Below, one piece after another: positions 46,116 to 58,986 of a stretch of DNA of 64,000 bases. The notes under the pieces are model-generated. The model made no database searches. It had not been told where the DNA came from and was given only the letters and a program-made list of their open reading frames with translations. The DNA lies in assembly GCA_001600875.1 (NCBI GenBank), contig BCLD01000002.1, positions 1,194,057 to 1,258,056 on the forward strand, written 5' to 3'. Origin of the DNA: Solicoccozyma terricola (Eukaryota > Basidiomycota > Tremellomycetes > Filobasidiales > Piskurozymaceae). Position 1 is the stretch's first letter, and each line of letters begins with the position of its first letter. The position numbers and the translations under genes are program-made.

Positions 46116-49100
46116 ATGAATCAACCACCCGGTCTCCCACCGCCCTCCTCAACTGGAGGTGGGACAGGTATCACTTCTCCTTCTTTCCACGTTAATCAAA
46201 TGGTTCCATCACCTCCGCCTGGTCTAGGTGGTGGTGGTGGTGGTGGTGGGAACAGTCAACAACAGCAACAACAGCAACAAGGACCAGGAAGTGTGTCGAC
46301 GATTGTAAAAGCGCAGATCGTGTTCTTGTTGAGCACTTTGACAGAGGAAGGGTTCGAGAGGAATGCAGCGGAGATTAGGACAGTGAGTATCGAGTATAGG
46401 GAGTGGTGTGCCACGCATATGGCAGGGTCGATGTTGAAGTGTATCGGTTGGTTGGGTGACCTAGTCACCCTGACAACCTAGAACAATGTCGAGGGTCAAA
46501 CCATCGGAGGCGCCAATCATCGTCTCAACACACCGAACAACCCCATACTGATTTCCCGTCTTCTCTACCCTCATCCTCTCCAGCTCTGCGCTCAACATGG
46601 ATCCGACATGTACACCCACTACCTCCGTCGTCTCGTAGTCGTCGCTTCTCCAATCCTCCAATCTCTCACTTCCCAATCCCAATCATTATCACAACCACCC
46701 CCTCCTCCCGGTCTACAGGGAAAACAACAAACGACGGGCTTGGCGGCGTTTGCATATCTGGGAGATAGACCGTTGAAACAAGGGTTGCAGGTGCCGCAGA
46801 GTGGTGCAGGTGTTTTGGCTTGGAGGTTGTTGGAAAGTGAGGCGAGGAGGGTTTGTAGGGATGGCTCGTTGAGTGAGTGTTGTGGAGATTCACAACTCGG
46901 GAGAAGGCGGAAACCGTTGGAGTTGGGGGGTTTTTTTTTTTTTCGAGGATACTGACTTGCATTCCGCACCCCCACTCACAGCACCTTACTTTGCTTCAAC
47001 CCTTCTCATCGCAATCCCACCATCAACATCACCTCTTCTCTCATTGAACATCTTCTCCCTCCCACCTACCTACCTATTCTCATTCGCCTCACTCCTTCTA
47101 TCCTCCCCTCTCGTGCGGAATACACAACTGCCTGTCCCCGATCAGGGACGTGGACTCCGTGATCGCGCGGCTGGGATCCTTCGTGGCACGTACGACGATG
47201 CCATCGCAGCTTTACGATCAGGCTCGAGTTGGTGGAATATCAATGGTCAAGATCTGAATACTCAAGATGGGCAATTAATAATCATGGCTATCTATCCACT
47301 TGGTACATCTCCAGAAGGACATGGGTTCACCAGCTCAATCACTTCGGCTTTACCGCTCGATTCAGCACAACGGGAAATGGTGTTACAATCGTTGAGCGTA
47401 AAATTCTCGTCCCCGGCTGTTGTACTTCAAACTCTACCATTCCTCGCTCCAGGTGGAACACCAACAAATCCTCAAATTACACTCTCTGATATGCTCTTTG
47501 AGTTGGGCGATGGTTTGACATCTGATGAAGGCGTAGTCAAAGATGTGGCGAGTAGGTGGTTAGGTCCATTATTATCAGCTAGATCGAGACCTAAAGACGA
47601 TTGGGAAGGAGACGAGGACGAGAAGGATGTTGAAATCGAGGTTGGGAAGACATTGAATGGGTTGGTTGAAGGTTTGAAGGTGGGAAGGAGAGTGGATGCG
47701 GCGGAAGTTGTCAAAGGTCTTTGGGCGGTGGTGAGTTGGACAATTTCCATTTCAGATCAGTCGATGGAGATGATGCTGATAGTCGCACGCATTCCGTAGA
47801 CCCCCCTCGATTGGTCTTTCATTCTCAAGTCATTCGATCAACCTCGTTCGGTTCTTCAAGACGCTCTTCATATCCCAGACGTCCTCACTCTTCTCTTCTC
47901 GATCATCTCGCTACCGGTGGAAGGTAATAACTCGGCTGTATCCGGTCTCTTCCAAGAATGGAGGAACCCATCAGCGCTCCTTCGAATCCTCGAAGCACTT
48001 ATCACGTCCCGGTACTCGATCGCAAACGTTCCCGCCCTAGCTGGGGATCGTCTCATCACTCCAGAGGACGTTCAGGACGTACCAGCTGGATTCGAGGTGG
48101 TCAGTCATTCGTGGAACTGTCAAAAGATCTTTGACATTTTGGCCAACCAATCAAGAAATGGGAATGGAGATGGTGATGGGTTAGCGAATGCTTTGTTGGA
48201 GGAGGCATGTGAGGTGGCTCCAGAGTTGGCGCTGATTGGAATGGTTCGCGTCAATGTGAGAGTCATCCTCAGCGCACGTGGTCATACCAGGAATGCCGAT
48301 ACTAATCATGACGTCCCCTCAAACAGCAACCATGGTCCTCAACTCACACTGAACTCGTAGAACGTACTCTGAACCGCGTTGCTGCTGGCCAAGGGCCCAT
48401 TTCGGGCATAGCCTTGTCCGCAGTCGGTCGCGTCAAACCAGAACGACTCGTAGAGATCCTCAAAAAGCAATACGAGGCGAGCGAATTCGAGGTTGGACGG
48501 ATCGTTCAGTCTGCTTCGGATGGAGGGGTCCTTCAATTCCTCATGAGAACAGATGGCGAGACCTTGCACATGGCATTGGATGTCGCGGCTATCGGATCTA
48601 CCAAGCAATTCGTGAACCTAGAAGATGTGAGTGATCAGTAGGGCTAGGCTATGCAGCAGCCATATACTAACGACTCCCTCCGCAGTGGCTTGAGAAAGGC
48701 ATTCATCAGGGCGGAGAAGCGTTCATCCACGCGACACTCGACTTTCTCGATCACAAAATCCATGCAGAAAGCGAGAGAGGAGACGGTACACCAGAGACTG
48801 CTCCTCTGAACGCATCTGTTTACGCCACGTTCTTCCGTATCCTCCGCTCGTCCGACCTCTCACCGGCCGACATAGACCACTTCAAGGAGATCCGCAACTT
48901 TTGTCTGCAAATTTACCCTCGTCTCATGAACCTCGGCTCCAACGCCAACGATGAACCTGGGCTCTCCGTCGTCTCTTTCCCCGACGACATCGAGGCGCAA
49001 GTCGAACAATTCTTTGGTCGCATGTATAATGGCGAGATCTCCTTGGACCACGTCATCAACATCCTTCGCGACCTCAAGAACAGCGAGAATGAGCGCGACA

Positions 49101-52100
49101 ACGAGGTGTTTGCGTGCATGCTTCACACGCTGTTTGACGAATTCAAATTCGTTCACGAGTACCCGAAGCGTCAGCTCGTTACCACCGGTGTGCTTTTCGG
49201 CTCCATCATTCAGAGCCGGCTCATCGAGCGAACACCTCTCCACGTTGCCGTTCGATACGTCCTCGACGCTCTCCAGAATCCCCCAGACTCGCCGATGTTC
49301 GACTTTGGTATCAATGCCCTCACGTCCTTCCAATCTCGACTGCCCGAGTTTCCGCACATGTGCCGGGCACTCCTGCAGATTCCTTACCTACCCGAGACCA
49401 ACCCGCTCCTGGTTTCCATCATCAGGACGGCTCTCACAGAGGCACCCAAGGACGAGGACGCAGATGAGCAGGAGCCGATCGTCTTCACCGCCATCCAGGT
49501 GGATGATATCGATTGCGACATTCAAGAACCAGCCGAGGAGGTGTCAGACAAGATTCTCTTCATTATCAACAACCTCTCACCAAACAACTTTGAAATCAAG
49601 ATGGAAGAGATGCGCTCCCGCTGGGATGTCAAATACGCTCGATGGTTCGCCAATTACCTGGTCTTGACCCGTGTTTGTGTGGAGCCGAATAACCATGAGC
49701 TGTACGCTCGTCTATTGGACGCTTTAGAGACGGGCGAGTTGGAGAAATACGTTCTTTGGGAAGCATACAACAGGGCGTCTACGTTGATCAACGCCGAGCG
49801 CACGATGGCCGATGCTACCGACCGCAACACCCTGAAGCATCTCGGATCCTGGATCGGTAGGCTCACCGTCGCCCGCGATCTCCCCGTAAAGCATCGCAAC
49901 TTGTCAATCAAAGACTTGCTCTTGCAAGGGTATGACGCAAAGCGTCTCAATGTCGCTCTTCCATTCGTCTGCAAGATTATGGAGCACTGCGCAACATCCC
50001 GGGTCTTTCATCCTCCCAACCCGTGGCTGATGGCGGTCCTTCGCTTCCTGGCAGAGCTCTATGCCTTTGGCGACCTCAAGCTGAACCTCAAGTTCGAGAT
50101 TGAGGTGCTTTGCAAGGCCTTAAACATCACGCTCGATACTCTTGAGCCAACAAAAATTCTTCGATCTCGCACTCCACCGCACGCTGCAGCTCAGCCGACA
50201 GCGATCACCGGTGGCTATGTTGCCCCTCCGCCGCAAGCTCCGATGTCTGAGCAGCAGGCATCAGATGCGTTCCTGCGTCGGGTCGACGAGCTCGTAGGAC
50301 AGCTCCCAGAGTTCACCGTATTCAATGTTGCGATGTTCGACACAAACCCGGCCCTCAAGCGCATAACGCATCATGCTATTGACCGTGCGGTCCGCGAGAT
50401 TATTACCCCAGTTGTCGAGCGATCCGTTACCATCGCGGGCATCTCCTCGCGAGACTTGTTGATGAAGGACTTTGGTATGGAGTCGGATGAGGGCAAGCTG
50501 AGGCAGGCAGCTCATCTTATGGTGCAGAAGCTGGCGGGCAGCCTTGCCTTGGTGACGTGCAAAGAGCCATTGAGGACGAGCATGACCAACAACATGAGGG
50601 CGCTGATGGCTCAAGCGGGATTCTCAGAGGTGAGTTCGGTGGTGGCTGAGACCCATGAAACATAGTGCTGATCTGTCATACCACCAGGACGCCATTCCCG
50701 AAGTCGCCATCGCTGCTGTCGTCCAGGACAACCTCGAAGTCGCTTGTTCCGTCATAAAGAACGCTGCACAAGAGAAGGCTGTCAAGGACATTGATGTTAA
50801 CCTCTCACCAGCCTATGCTACTCGAAGGAAGCACAGGGAAGCCAATCAGCTCTTCTGGGACCCGTCGGCGTTCACCACCACCGTTGCGCAATCCGCCCTT
50901 CCCGAGGTCCTGCGATTGACCCAGCATGGTCTCCAACCGGTGCAGCTCCGAGTCTACGAAGACTTTGGCGACCAGTCAAGATTCGTCATGGCTTCCGGGA
51001 TCGTAGAGGGTGACTATGCTGGGCAGGAAGCCATGGACCCACGCGCCATGGGCGCTCGCAATGCCTTGCCTCCTCCAGCTCAGCCTCCTCTTGGAGAGGT
51101 GCTAGAGTCTTCCATCCTTGGCACAAAACTGACGACCGCTCAAAGCATGGACAAGTTCCAGGAGATGATCTCCGAGTTGGACAAGTTGTTGGTGAGATTG
51201 CCGGTCGACTCGCTCTCCGCCTTGCCATTTAGCCACGATGTCAAGACCATCATCCGACAAATTCCGGTGATCGCCACGCAGTCCGCCAACTCGGACCAAA
51301 CCGCTCTAGCTTTCTCGCAAAAGGTCGTGCAATTGCTCTACAAGAGCCAATCGGCGCTCGGACGGGAGATTTACGTCACCATCTTGCAGCGCCTGTGTGA
51401 TCTATTCCCTAAGGTGGCGAAGGAGGTCACTCAGTGGCTGATCTACGCTGAGGACCCCCGCAAGAACAATGTGCCGGTCAATGTGGCTCTCATTCGCGCG
51501 AACCTTATCGTTGCACAGGAGCAGGACATCCAGATGGCTAAGATGATTATGCGCGACTTCTCGTCCGCAACCCAGGACTTTGCGGCGGACCTCGTACGCG
51601 AATGCATTCTCAGTGACACGCCGTGTGTTTCCCGAAACCAGTTTGCGCACACTCTGGAGGCGCTTCTGACGGCTGTAAACTCGCGCCAAGCTACACCAGT
51701 TGTCGAACGATTGCTTGAAGACCTCCAGGCTAGGAGCGGCTTACGATCTGCGCCCATCTCCGAGCCATCTGTCGGTATTCGAGGAGCGTCGCCTCTCGTC
51801 TCGACAGCGGCTGCGCCACCACCTATCGATGCCGAGCTTCGCAAGACGCTTAGTCTCCACTTCCTCGAATGGGTCAGGCTTTTCACCTCGCCGATGCCAG
51901 TCGAGACCAGCTTCGTCCCATTTGTCAACCGCTTGCAAAAGCAAGGTATCCTCGGCGGCGAAGAGGTTTCATCCGCTTTCTATCGAAATAGCATCTCATT
52001 GGCTTTGGAGATCTACGCGCAACACGCCTCGACCGGCCAGGCCTCCATGTTCCACGGCGTAGATGCGCTTTCCAAGCTCATTGCATTGCTGCTCAAGAAC

Positions 52101-53578
52101 TATTCAGACACACATGGAGTTTCCAATGATTCGGCCAAGACTCTGTATTTCGCCAAGATCTTTACCATCGCCGCGTTATCGCTCGTCCGCGACCACGAGG
52201 AGATGGGCCCGGCGTTTGAGCAAAGGCCCTACTACCGATTTTTCTCCAGTTTGCTGTCGGACTTGCAGTGCATCCAGTCGTCGTTCCCCTCGGCATATTA
52301 TGGCTGTCTCAGGACGTTTGCGTGAGTTTTTGGAGCGGAAAGTGGGCTGCTGAGATATGATTGCTGAACATGACGACGGTCTCCAAACAGCAACCACCTT
52401 GGCAGCATTCAGCCTAGCATCGCCCCATCCTTTGCATACAGCTGGATGTCCCTCATCTCCCACCGATTCTTCATGCCTCGGTTGCTGCAGGTCGCTAACA
52501 AGGAGGTGGGCATGCGTCTGTTGCGGCTAGTCGCCAGCTGTGCACTGATCCCTTTTCTTTCACCTCCAGGGCTGGACCGACTTCTACCGAGTCCTCATGG
52601 CGCTTTTCAAGTTCCTCAACCCATTCCTTCAGTCTGCTCAGCTCCACCCACCGTCTCGGATCATCTTCAAGGGGACGCTTCGCATACTTCTCGTCATCCT
52701 CAAGGACTTCCCCGAGTTTCTCGTGGAGCACTACATTGGGCTCTGCGCTGCTATCCCCGTGCACTGCATTCAGCTTCGCAACGTTGTTCTCTGCGCGTTT
52801 CCTCGTGGTGTCGTCCTGAGGCAGGACGTAGAGACGCTCGCAGACCTTCCTGCAATGCCCGAATTCCAACAGGTGCCAGAGGTCGGTACCGACTATGTGC
52901 GCTTCCTCGAAGAGGCACAGATCAAGGGTCCAGTCGACGACTTTGTGCAGAATGTCCAGAACTTGTCGTATCTCCTCCCCGAGCTGCGCAACAGGATCGC
53001 CATCTCGGTAACGACGGAGGACGGCACTCCTGGTGTTGCTTACAACCACACGCTGCTATACTCGCTCACACTGTATCTCGGCGTCGTTGCTGTGGACCGC
53101 CAGATCGCCAGGAATGGGCAAGTCTCGTTCGATGCCTCGATGCCAGAGGTCACGTTGTTGAACCATCTGGTCGCTTCGTTGGATGCTGAGGGTAAGTTTT
53201 GGAGGTGTACAGGCGGATAGATTATCTCTCGCGAGTTGCTCATGATTTTCACTCCGGCATACAGGACAATACCACTTTGTGAACGCGATCGCCAACCAGC
53301 TTCGCTACCCTAACGCTCACACGTTCTTCTTCATGTTATACCTCCTCAACCTCTTCTCGACATGCCCTCCGACCAGCTCGATCCCAGAACGAATCGCGCG
53401 CGTACTCTTGGAACGCATCCTCGCTCAACGCCCACACCCTTTCGGATTGACGCTCACGATGACGACCTTGCTCCGCGAGCCCAAATTTGGCTTCTTCGAT
53501 TGGCCTTGGGCGAGGCGAGAGAATTCGCCAGAACTCTGGGCTATTTTCCAGAGGGTTGCAGGCAAGGTCCACGCGTAA
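46116..53578 (+). CDS. NOT1: CCR4-NOT complex scaffold NOT1
   Basis: Central scaffold of the cytoplasmic deadenylase, about 2,300 residues, close to family size. The N-terminus holds poly-Gly and poly-Gln (46227-46285) before VKAQIVFLLSTLTEEGFERN. HEAT-type N-terminal region up to about 48900. MNLGSNANDEPGLSVVSFPD starts the TTP/Nanos-binding-like helical domain. The MIF4G domain that binds CAF1 spans about 49540-50165 (DKILFIINNLSPNNFEIKME, RWFANYLVLTRVCVEPNNHE, LYAFGDLKLNLKFEIEVLCK). The DUF3819/CAF40-binding bundle follows (PVVERSVTIAGISSRDLLMK, MVQKLAGSLALVTCKEPLR, about 50400-50600). The C-terminal NOT1 superfamily domain runs from about 51830 to the end (FYRVLMALFKFLNPFLQ, RILLVILKDFPEFLVEHY, NPELW-like RENSPELWAIFQRV). 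Nine or so introns join in phase. A T13 run lies in one N-terminal intron. Confidence 0.95.
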
Positions 53579-53780
53579 TGACCACCAAAAGATCTTTCCG
53601 GTTCTCGGTAAAATGTGTTGCTTTGGTCTCCATCTCTTGGCTGTCTCTGGACTGGAAGAAAAAACACCACCCCCTGTAGTTCTAGCTTAATCCTAACCGA
53701 CCCGCTTCGAAGAGATAAAGAAGAAAACGGTGATCGGTGTCTCCTCTCTCATCTGTTTTATTTTTTGTACTTCGTATTTC

Positions 53781-56171
53781 ATGAAGGAATTATGGCATGC
53801 TTTCGTGTGTATCATTGGTTGGGGTTCCCGTACTCGTGATCCCCAAACAGGTGGATTGCCCCGTCGAGGATTCGAGTTGACAAAGGATGTAGTTGCTGCT
53901 CTGCTACGAAAGTCTCTTGGTGGAGTAATTATATTACGAGACGTGGGTCCCCCGTCGGTTTTGGTGCAATACCGCTTTACCCCTCATCGCACAGAATGGG
54001 CCAAGCACCTTCAGCGTGAGATGTTCAAGTCGTTACAACTACATCGCCTTCACGCCACTCTGATCCACTGTTTTGCCACTCCTTCCAGACCAAGATCCGA
54101 GCCCAAAGACCAGGGATACGAGGGTGGACCATGGCAAATCGCCGTGGTCATGATGGTGAGTAGTAGCGGGAGTGTATGCATGCCTTCACGATGCAGACTG
54201 CAGGTCCCCTTCTCGTCGTTGTAGATCGGGGTGACACTCGTTATGAGTGGATACGACAACTTCACCAAAGAAGCCTACTCGTTTTACTTGCTATGGTCGA
54301 GACTGACTTTGATGGGTATCATGTGAGTTGGCACCGTCACCGCTGGGTGCTGGGGGGGGTATCCAGGTTAACTAATCCCAGGTACATGTACATTGTTAAA
54401 AGCGCCGTCGTCGCTCATCGAATATACTACACATGGTGGTTCAAGTGCCAAGTGGAATCCTGGAATGAAGAACAGGACAGACAGAGACGAATGAAACCTA
54501 TCAATCAAGGTGAAACGGATGGTCCAAAGAAAAGGTGAGGGTGAAGGGGAATGGGTAGACGCCGAATCATGGGTGGATAGATATATATTGATCGTTTAGT
54601 TCTTGAACAGGGCGTTTTCCTATTGGGTGGGTGTGTTGGAAGGAAATGAGATTTCTGTAAACGTTCCGACATTCCCGCTCAAATGCTGCTTCGATCTAGG
54701 ACCTGGCAGCTCGTGCCCATCCGAGTGGTGAGTACGAAACTATTGAACGGTGTATATCTCCAGCTCTGAATCCCCCGACCCCTCTTAATCACATCCACAG
54801 CATTCCTCACTACATCGCTTGTCCAAGTAGGTTGGTTGTCGCTCTTGTATGGGATAAATCAGATATTGAAACACCCATTCTGCCCCGAACCCCCCACCCA
54901 CCAGCCACGTCTATTTCCATTCCCAACAGGTCTCGCAGCACCTGAAAAGTCATCCTCAAACAACATGGTATGGGAGAGTGGATTGCCTCCTGAAGTAGTA
55001 AGTCCTGCTCTGCCTTACCCGATCGTCACTGTGTGTGGGGTGTGGCGCGATAAACAGGCTGATGATGATGGATGGCGTTTTATTTATCTTCCCTGAATAG
55101 GGACGATATCATATCGGAGCTGTATGTATTTTTTTTTCCTCTTCTGGGCAAGTCCACATTGAACGAACATCCGCCCGTTTCTGATACTCCCCCCCCCCAC
55201 CCCACCCCGGGCCCACCCACCCACCCACTTTTTCAACCAAACCACCAGGAAATGACATTGAAAAAACGAGAAGCATATATTAAAATAATCTCTGAACGTC
55301 TGAAAACCGCTGAAAAGAATAAAAGCGTTCGACAACAGATTTATGAGAATAGGAGGAAACAGTTAGTTATTCGTCACCCCCTTTTTTTTCGTATGAACCC
55401 CCCGGGGGAGAACGTCCCCGATGTTTGGAGTTGACGCGGGTGACTGATGAAGTTTGCTGTCTCTCTTTTTTTTTGGCTTTGTTTGGGGTGGTGTGTATAT
55501 GACAGGATGTTGGATCGAGTTTGGCATTTGAAAGTGATGAGTTCGATTGTGGTTCTAGCATTCGGTAAGTGGACATGATTGTAACACCCTGTCCCTCGAG
55601 GTTAAAAAAAAAATCCATCTCCCCCCCATCCACAGTCTCTCGTCGTCTAGCCATCCTCTGTCTTCCACCATTCCTTTACTCGGTATTCACAACGGAGATA
55701 AGTCAATTGATCAAAGGTAAAGCAGGTGTTTCAAGTGAAAAGGAACGTAGACCTCGTCCTCAAAAGCAGAATGATAGGAATTATAGGGTTCCTGATATGG
55801 GTATGGGGTATTTGTATCAACCTGGTAGGTCGTTTTTCTCGGGATTCCACCTGCTGCACCTCTGATGAGAAGTGCGGAAGTGTGGAAGTTTGGAAGTGTG
55901 GAAGTGTGAAGGACTTTTTGAAGCGCTGGAATATTGATAAATGTTACCCCTTTCCACAGTCAAAGGCGCTACACCCAACGAACAAGGTGTTCGTAGTCTT
56001 CAAACGCTACCTCTCATCGACTCTGTTCCTGTCCTTCTGACAAGCTCGAACGAACGCCTTGCGAACGATGGACACAAGGAGAAGACGATACCTACGTGGT
56101 TCAACTATGATGGGAAGCAGATGGATGATAGCAGTGGAGTAGATGGGAAGAAAGCGGACGGTGGTGCTTGA
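53781..56171 (+). CDS. Unidentified multi-exon membrane protein
   Basis: About eleven exons join in phase without stops, which supports one gene. In order: AFVCIIGWGSRTRDP, GFELTKDVVAALLRKSLGGV, WQIAVVMM spliced to IGVTLVMSGYDNFTKEAYSF, YLLWSRLTLMG, MYMYIVKSAVVAHRIYYTWW, FKCQVESWNEEQDRQRRMK, AFSYWVGVLEGNEISVNVPT, FPLKCCFDLGPGSSCPSE, IPHYIACP, WESGLPPEV, a Lys-rich helix KKREAYIKIISERLKTAEKN, LDRVWHLKVMSSIVVLAF, RRLAILCLPPFLYSVFTTEI and a Gly/Asp-rich tail. There are several hydrophobic, membrane-like helices and four clustered cysteines before a luminal-looking loop. The 5' end is uncertain (ATG 53781 is the first in frame). The family is not recognised; an ER or Golgi multi-pass enzyme is possible. 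Confidence 0.6.
55189..55198. repeat. Poly-C run (C10) in intron of 53781 gene
   Basis: Ten consecutive C in the intron between the GRYHIGA and EMTLKKREA exons. Confidence 0.85.
55874..55914. repeat. GTGTGGAA/GTTTGGAA tandem octamer in intron
   Basis: Four to five copies of an imperfect GTGTGGAA unit lie within the last intron of the membrane-protein gene at 53781-56171. Confidence 0.75.
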
Positions 56172-56660
56172 AAGAGTAAGACTTGAGAAACTGAGAGCTA
56201 GGAACGGTGGCGAAGGTGGCCGAAGCGGGGAAGGGGAATCGTCAGTCAGCGTCAGTCAGTCAGACGAATGCTCGATGTCATGTGTGCCAGCATCCATCAC
56301 CATACCCGCTGGACACACACTGTGTCCGCATGACCCTTCGCTGGTGGGGTGCCCTCACATCCGATGTATCCGTGAAACAGTTGAACGATGTATCCATCCA
56401 ACCTGGACATGCTGTCAACAAACAAACACGCGCTGGGAAGATCGGCGTCGACGTCGAGGGACATCCATTCGCATCATCCCCAATCCATTCATCATCACCA
56501 GTCCACTCATCCTCACCATCCTCATCCCTCCCAGCCATCCCAGCCATCCTCATCCCTCCCACCATCCCCCAGTCCTGCTTGCCATCCCTTCTCTCGTTCG
56601 TAGCTTGCCACGTTTCCCCGTCCGTCTCCACCCCGTCGTCGTCGTCGCATCATCCCCACA

Positions 56661-58859
56661 ATGCAACAACTACGCTCTTCTCTATCACGCACACGACCAT
56701 ATACACTTTTCACAGACGAAATCACACCACTATCTGATCATTCGATGATATCCACTCGTATGCATCAATCAACCGCATTCGACTCTCCTCGTCTCGCTCC
56801 TCCTCCCGCCCCTCCCGCCCCTCCCCCTCATCATCCATCCCTACGTAAACCCACTCCAACAGCTCCAACCGGTCATTGTAAAACCACCAACCCACGACCC
56901 CACAGACGTCGAATCCAAATCCCCACAGACAGCGTTTCCGAATTCTCCACCTCTGAAGACGAAGTATACCTATGCACTCTATCAACAACCGAACGTCTTA
57001 CTCGCGCCGAAGCTATATCTCGCCACGGTCGAATTCAAGATCCACCTTGTTCAAATTGCGCTACAGATGGTTTGATTTGTAAAAGACGTGACGAGTTTGT
57101 GAAACCGTCTGTTGAAGGAAGGAATCCGGGTGATAGAGTGATGTATGGTCGTTGTGATGGTTGTAGAAGAAGAGGTATTTTATGTTCAGTTTGGAAAGTT
57201 AAATCGGGTAAAGAGTTTGGTATCGAAGAGATGAGGAAAATGGTTCAACGTGGGATTGGGAGTAAGAAAGTTGGGATGAAAAGATCGAGGGAGAGATTGA
57301 GTGATGATGATGAGAAGAAGATTAGTTTGGTGGGTGGTTTTTTTTTTTGTTTTCGTCTAGTCACAGCATGTACTAATTAGGGGGGGATGGTGGAATTTTT
57401 TACAGAACCTGGAGTCAAAACGTCTACGTCCTTCCCGAAGAATGATAGTCAACTCTCCTACACCATCCGTTTCCTCCGATCATCATGATGATCAAAACGA
57501 ACAACCATCAGTCGTTACCTCTGAAGAATCTTGGATACCAAACACCAGTGATGAATCTGTTTCTCATCATGAATCCGGTTCTTCTCTTCCCCTCAAGAAT
57601 TCTCCGAAATCAGCAAATCAATCAACTCGAATTGATCACTCGGAAGTGAATACTTTTCATCGGGTGATTGAAACTCGTTCTATTTCAGTGATCTCTGTCT
57701 CATCATCGAGTGAAACTGGAGGTGGAGAGGAACGTGTCGATGTGGATATGAACACCGGTCACCCGGAAGTTTCGGAACACAGCGACTCTAACGCGAATTG
57801 TCAAGACGAGTATGAAAATGAAAATGAAAACAATCTCTCAATCTCACCAACATCCAACAATCATTCCTTCCAGGACAACTCGATCTTTGGTTCTACAATC
57901 CGCTATGAAATCTTCAACGCTGAAAATGGCTCTTCAACTCATCCAAGTTCGAATTCTACCACAACATCCAGTTCAACATCGGATCATTCCACGTCTAATC
58001 ACACCCGATCATCTGTTGAAACCGAGGACGACATGCTACGAATTCAAACTCCACACACACCTTCCCTTTCTCTTCCAACAATCGTCGAACAAAACGTAAA
58101 CGGACGTGGCTCGGAATCTAGTCAAACTCCACAAACCGAGCAGGTGTTGGATTTCAAACCACAAGTAACCCCCTGCGTCGCGGAAACGCAACTCAAGTCT
58201 TCTTGGGGAGATACGGGAATGGCGCAGTCGGTCGAAAGATGTGATCGGATGACTGGAAAGGATGAGAGGAATGTTGTTCAGGTCGATGAAGAGACAGAAC
58301 CGATCGTTGAGATGTCTCAAGAGCATGAGACCATGTCGATGGAGTTGGATAACGTCGTCGGAGCGGACGCAGGGAAAGACGTTCGAATGAATTCCGAGTT
58401 CACGCTCACCCACAACGGGTTGATGGTTACGGGTATGACGGCTTCGGCAGAGAACACCCCTCACAGTGACAGTGAGTCAGCTTCCTTCCTGGCCTGGTTT
58501 GAAAATTGATATGAACTGACTGTACACCGCCACCAGCTCCAACACCTTCCGACTTCCCTAATCTTCACACCTCCAACCACACCACCATTCCTACTCACCT
58601 CCTCCTATCAGCTCTAACTCTAATCCCTCTCCTCCTCAAGCTCAAACCACGCTTCTGTTCAGCTGATATCTGGATCATCATTTTATCCGGCTGGAGTGAT
58701 ATCATCCGTTCCGCCGTCATCCCCGAACAGCTCCTCAGTACCATCCGTACGATCGAGGAATCGCCGGTGTTTACGGAGACAGACAAAAGGGTTGAATTTG
58801 AGATCGATCGAAGAGCGGTTTTGGAGTTGATTGCGTGTATCAAGAGTAAGATCCAGTGA
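56661..58859 (+). CDS. Cysteine-cluster protein with long-loop Zn2Cys6-like motif
   Basis: Protein of about 680 residues over three exons. After a Pro-rich N-terminus, PCSNCATDGLICKRR and, 24 residues later, RCDGCRRRGILCSVW form two Cx2Cx6C half-sites (about 57045-57185), that is Cx2Cx6Cx24Cx2Cx6C. Ordinary fungal Zn2Cys6 loops are about 5-12 residues. A basic KKVGMKRSRERL patch follows, then a long acidic Ser/Thr/Asn-rich region with no fold signal (57440-58500). After an intron with donor GTGAGTCAG the last exon adds a hydrophobic segment (HLLLSALTLIPLLLKLK) and DIWIIILSGWSDIIRSAVIP, ending with TGA at 58857-58859. It could be a divergent DNA-binding regulator or a metal-binding adaptor. 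The hydrophobic C-terminus is unusual for the former. Confidence 0.68.
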
Positions 58860-58986
58860 GATGACAAGAATCTTCATACGAGCATGTAGCAGCATCTGAG
58901 TCTGCCATGTCTTCCGCCTCGAGAAGCTTCTAAAGTACCGCGTATCCCCCTGTATCCATGTTGCTGCGAAACCTTACCAAGTTGCC

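Noticed and set aside
48951..49667. 238-codon Ser/Arg-rich plus-strand ORF
   Set aside because: It is an alternative frame inside the NOT1 coding sequence, with no domain; NOT1 motifs are unambiguous in the other frame.
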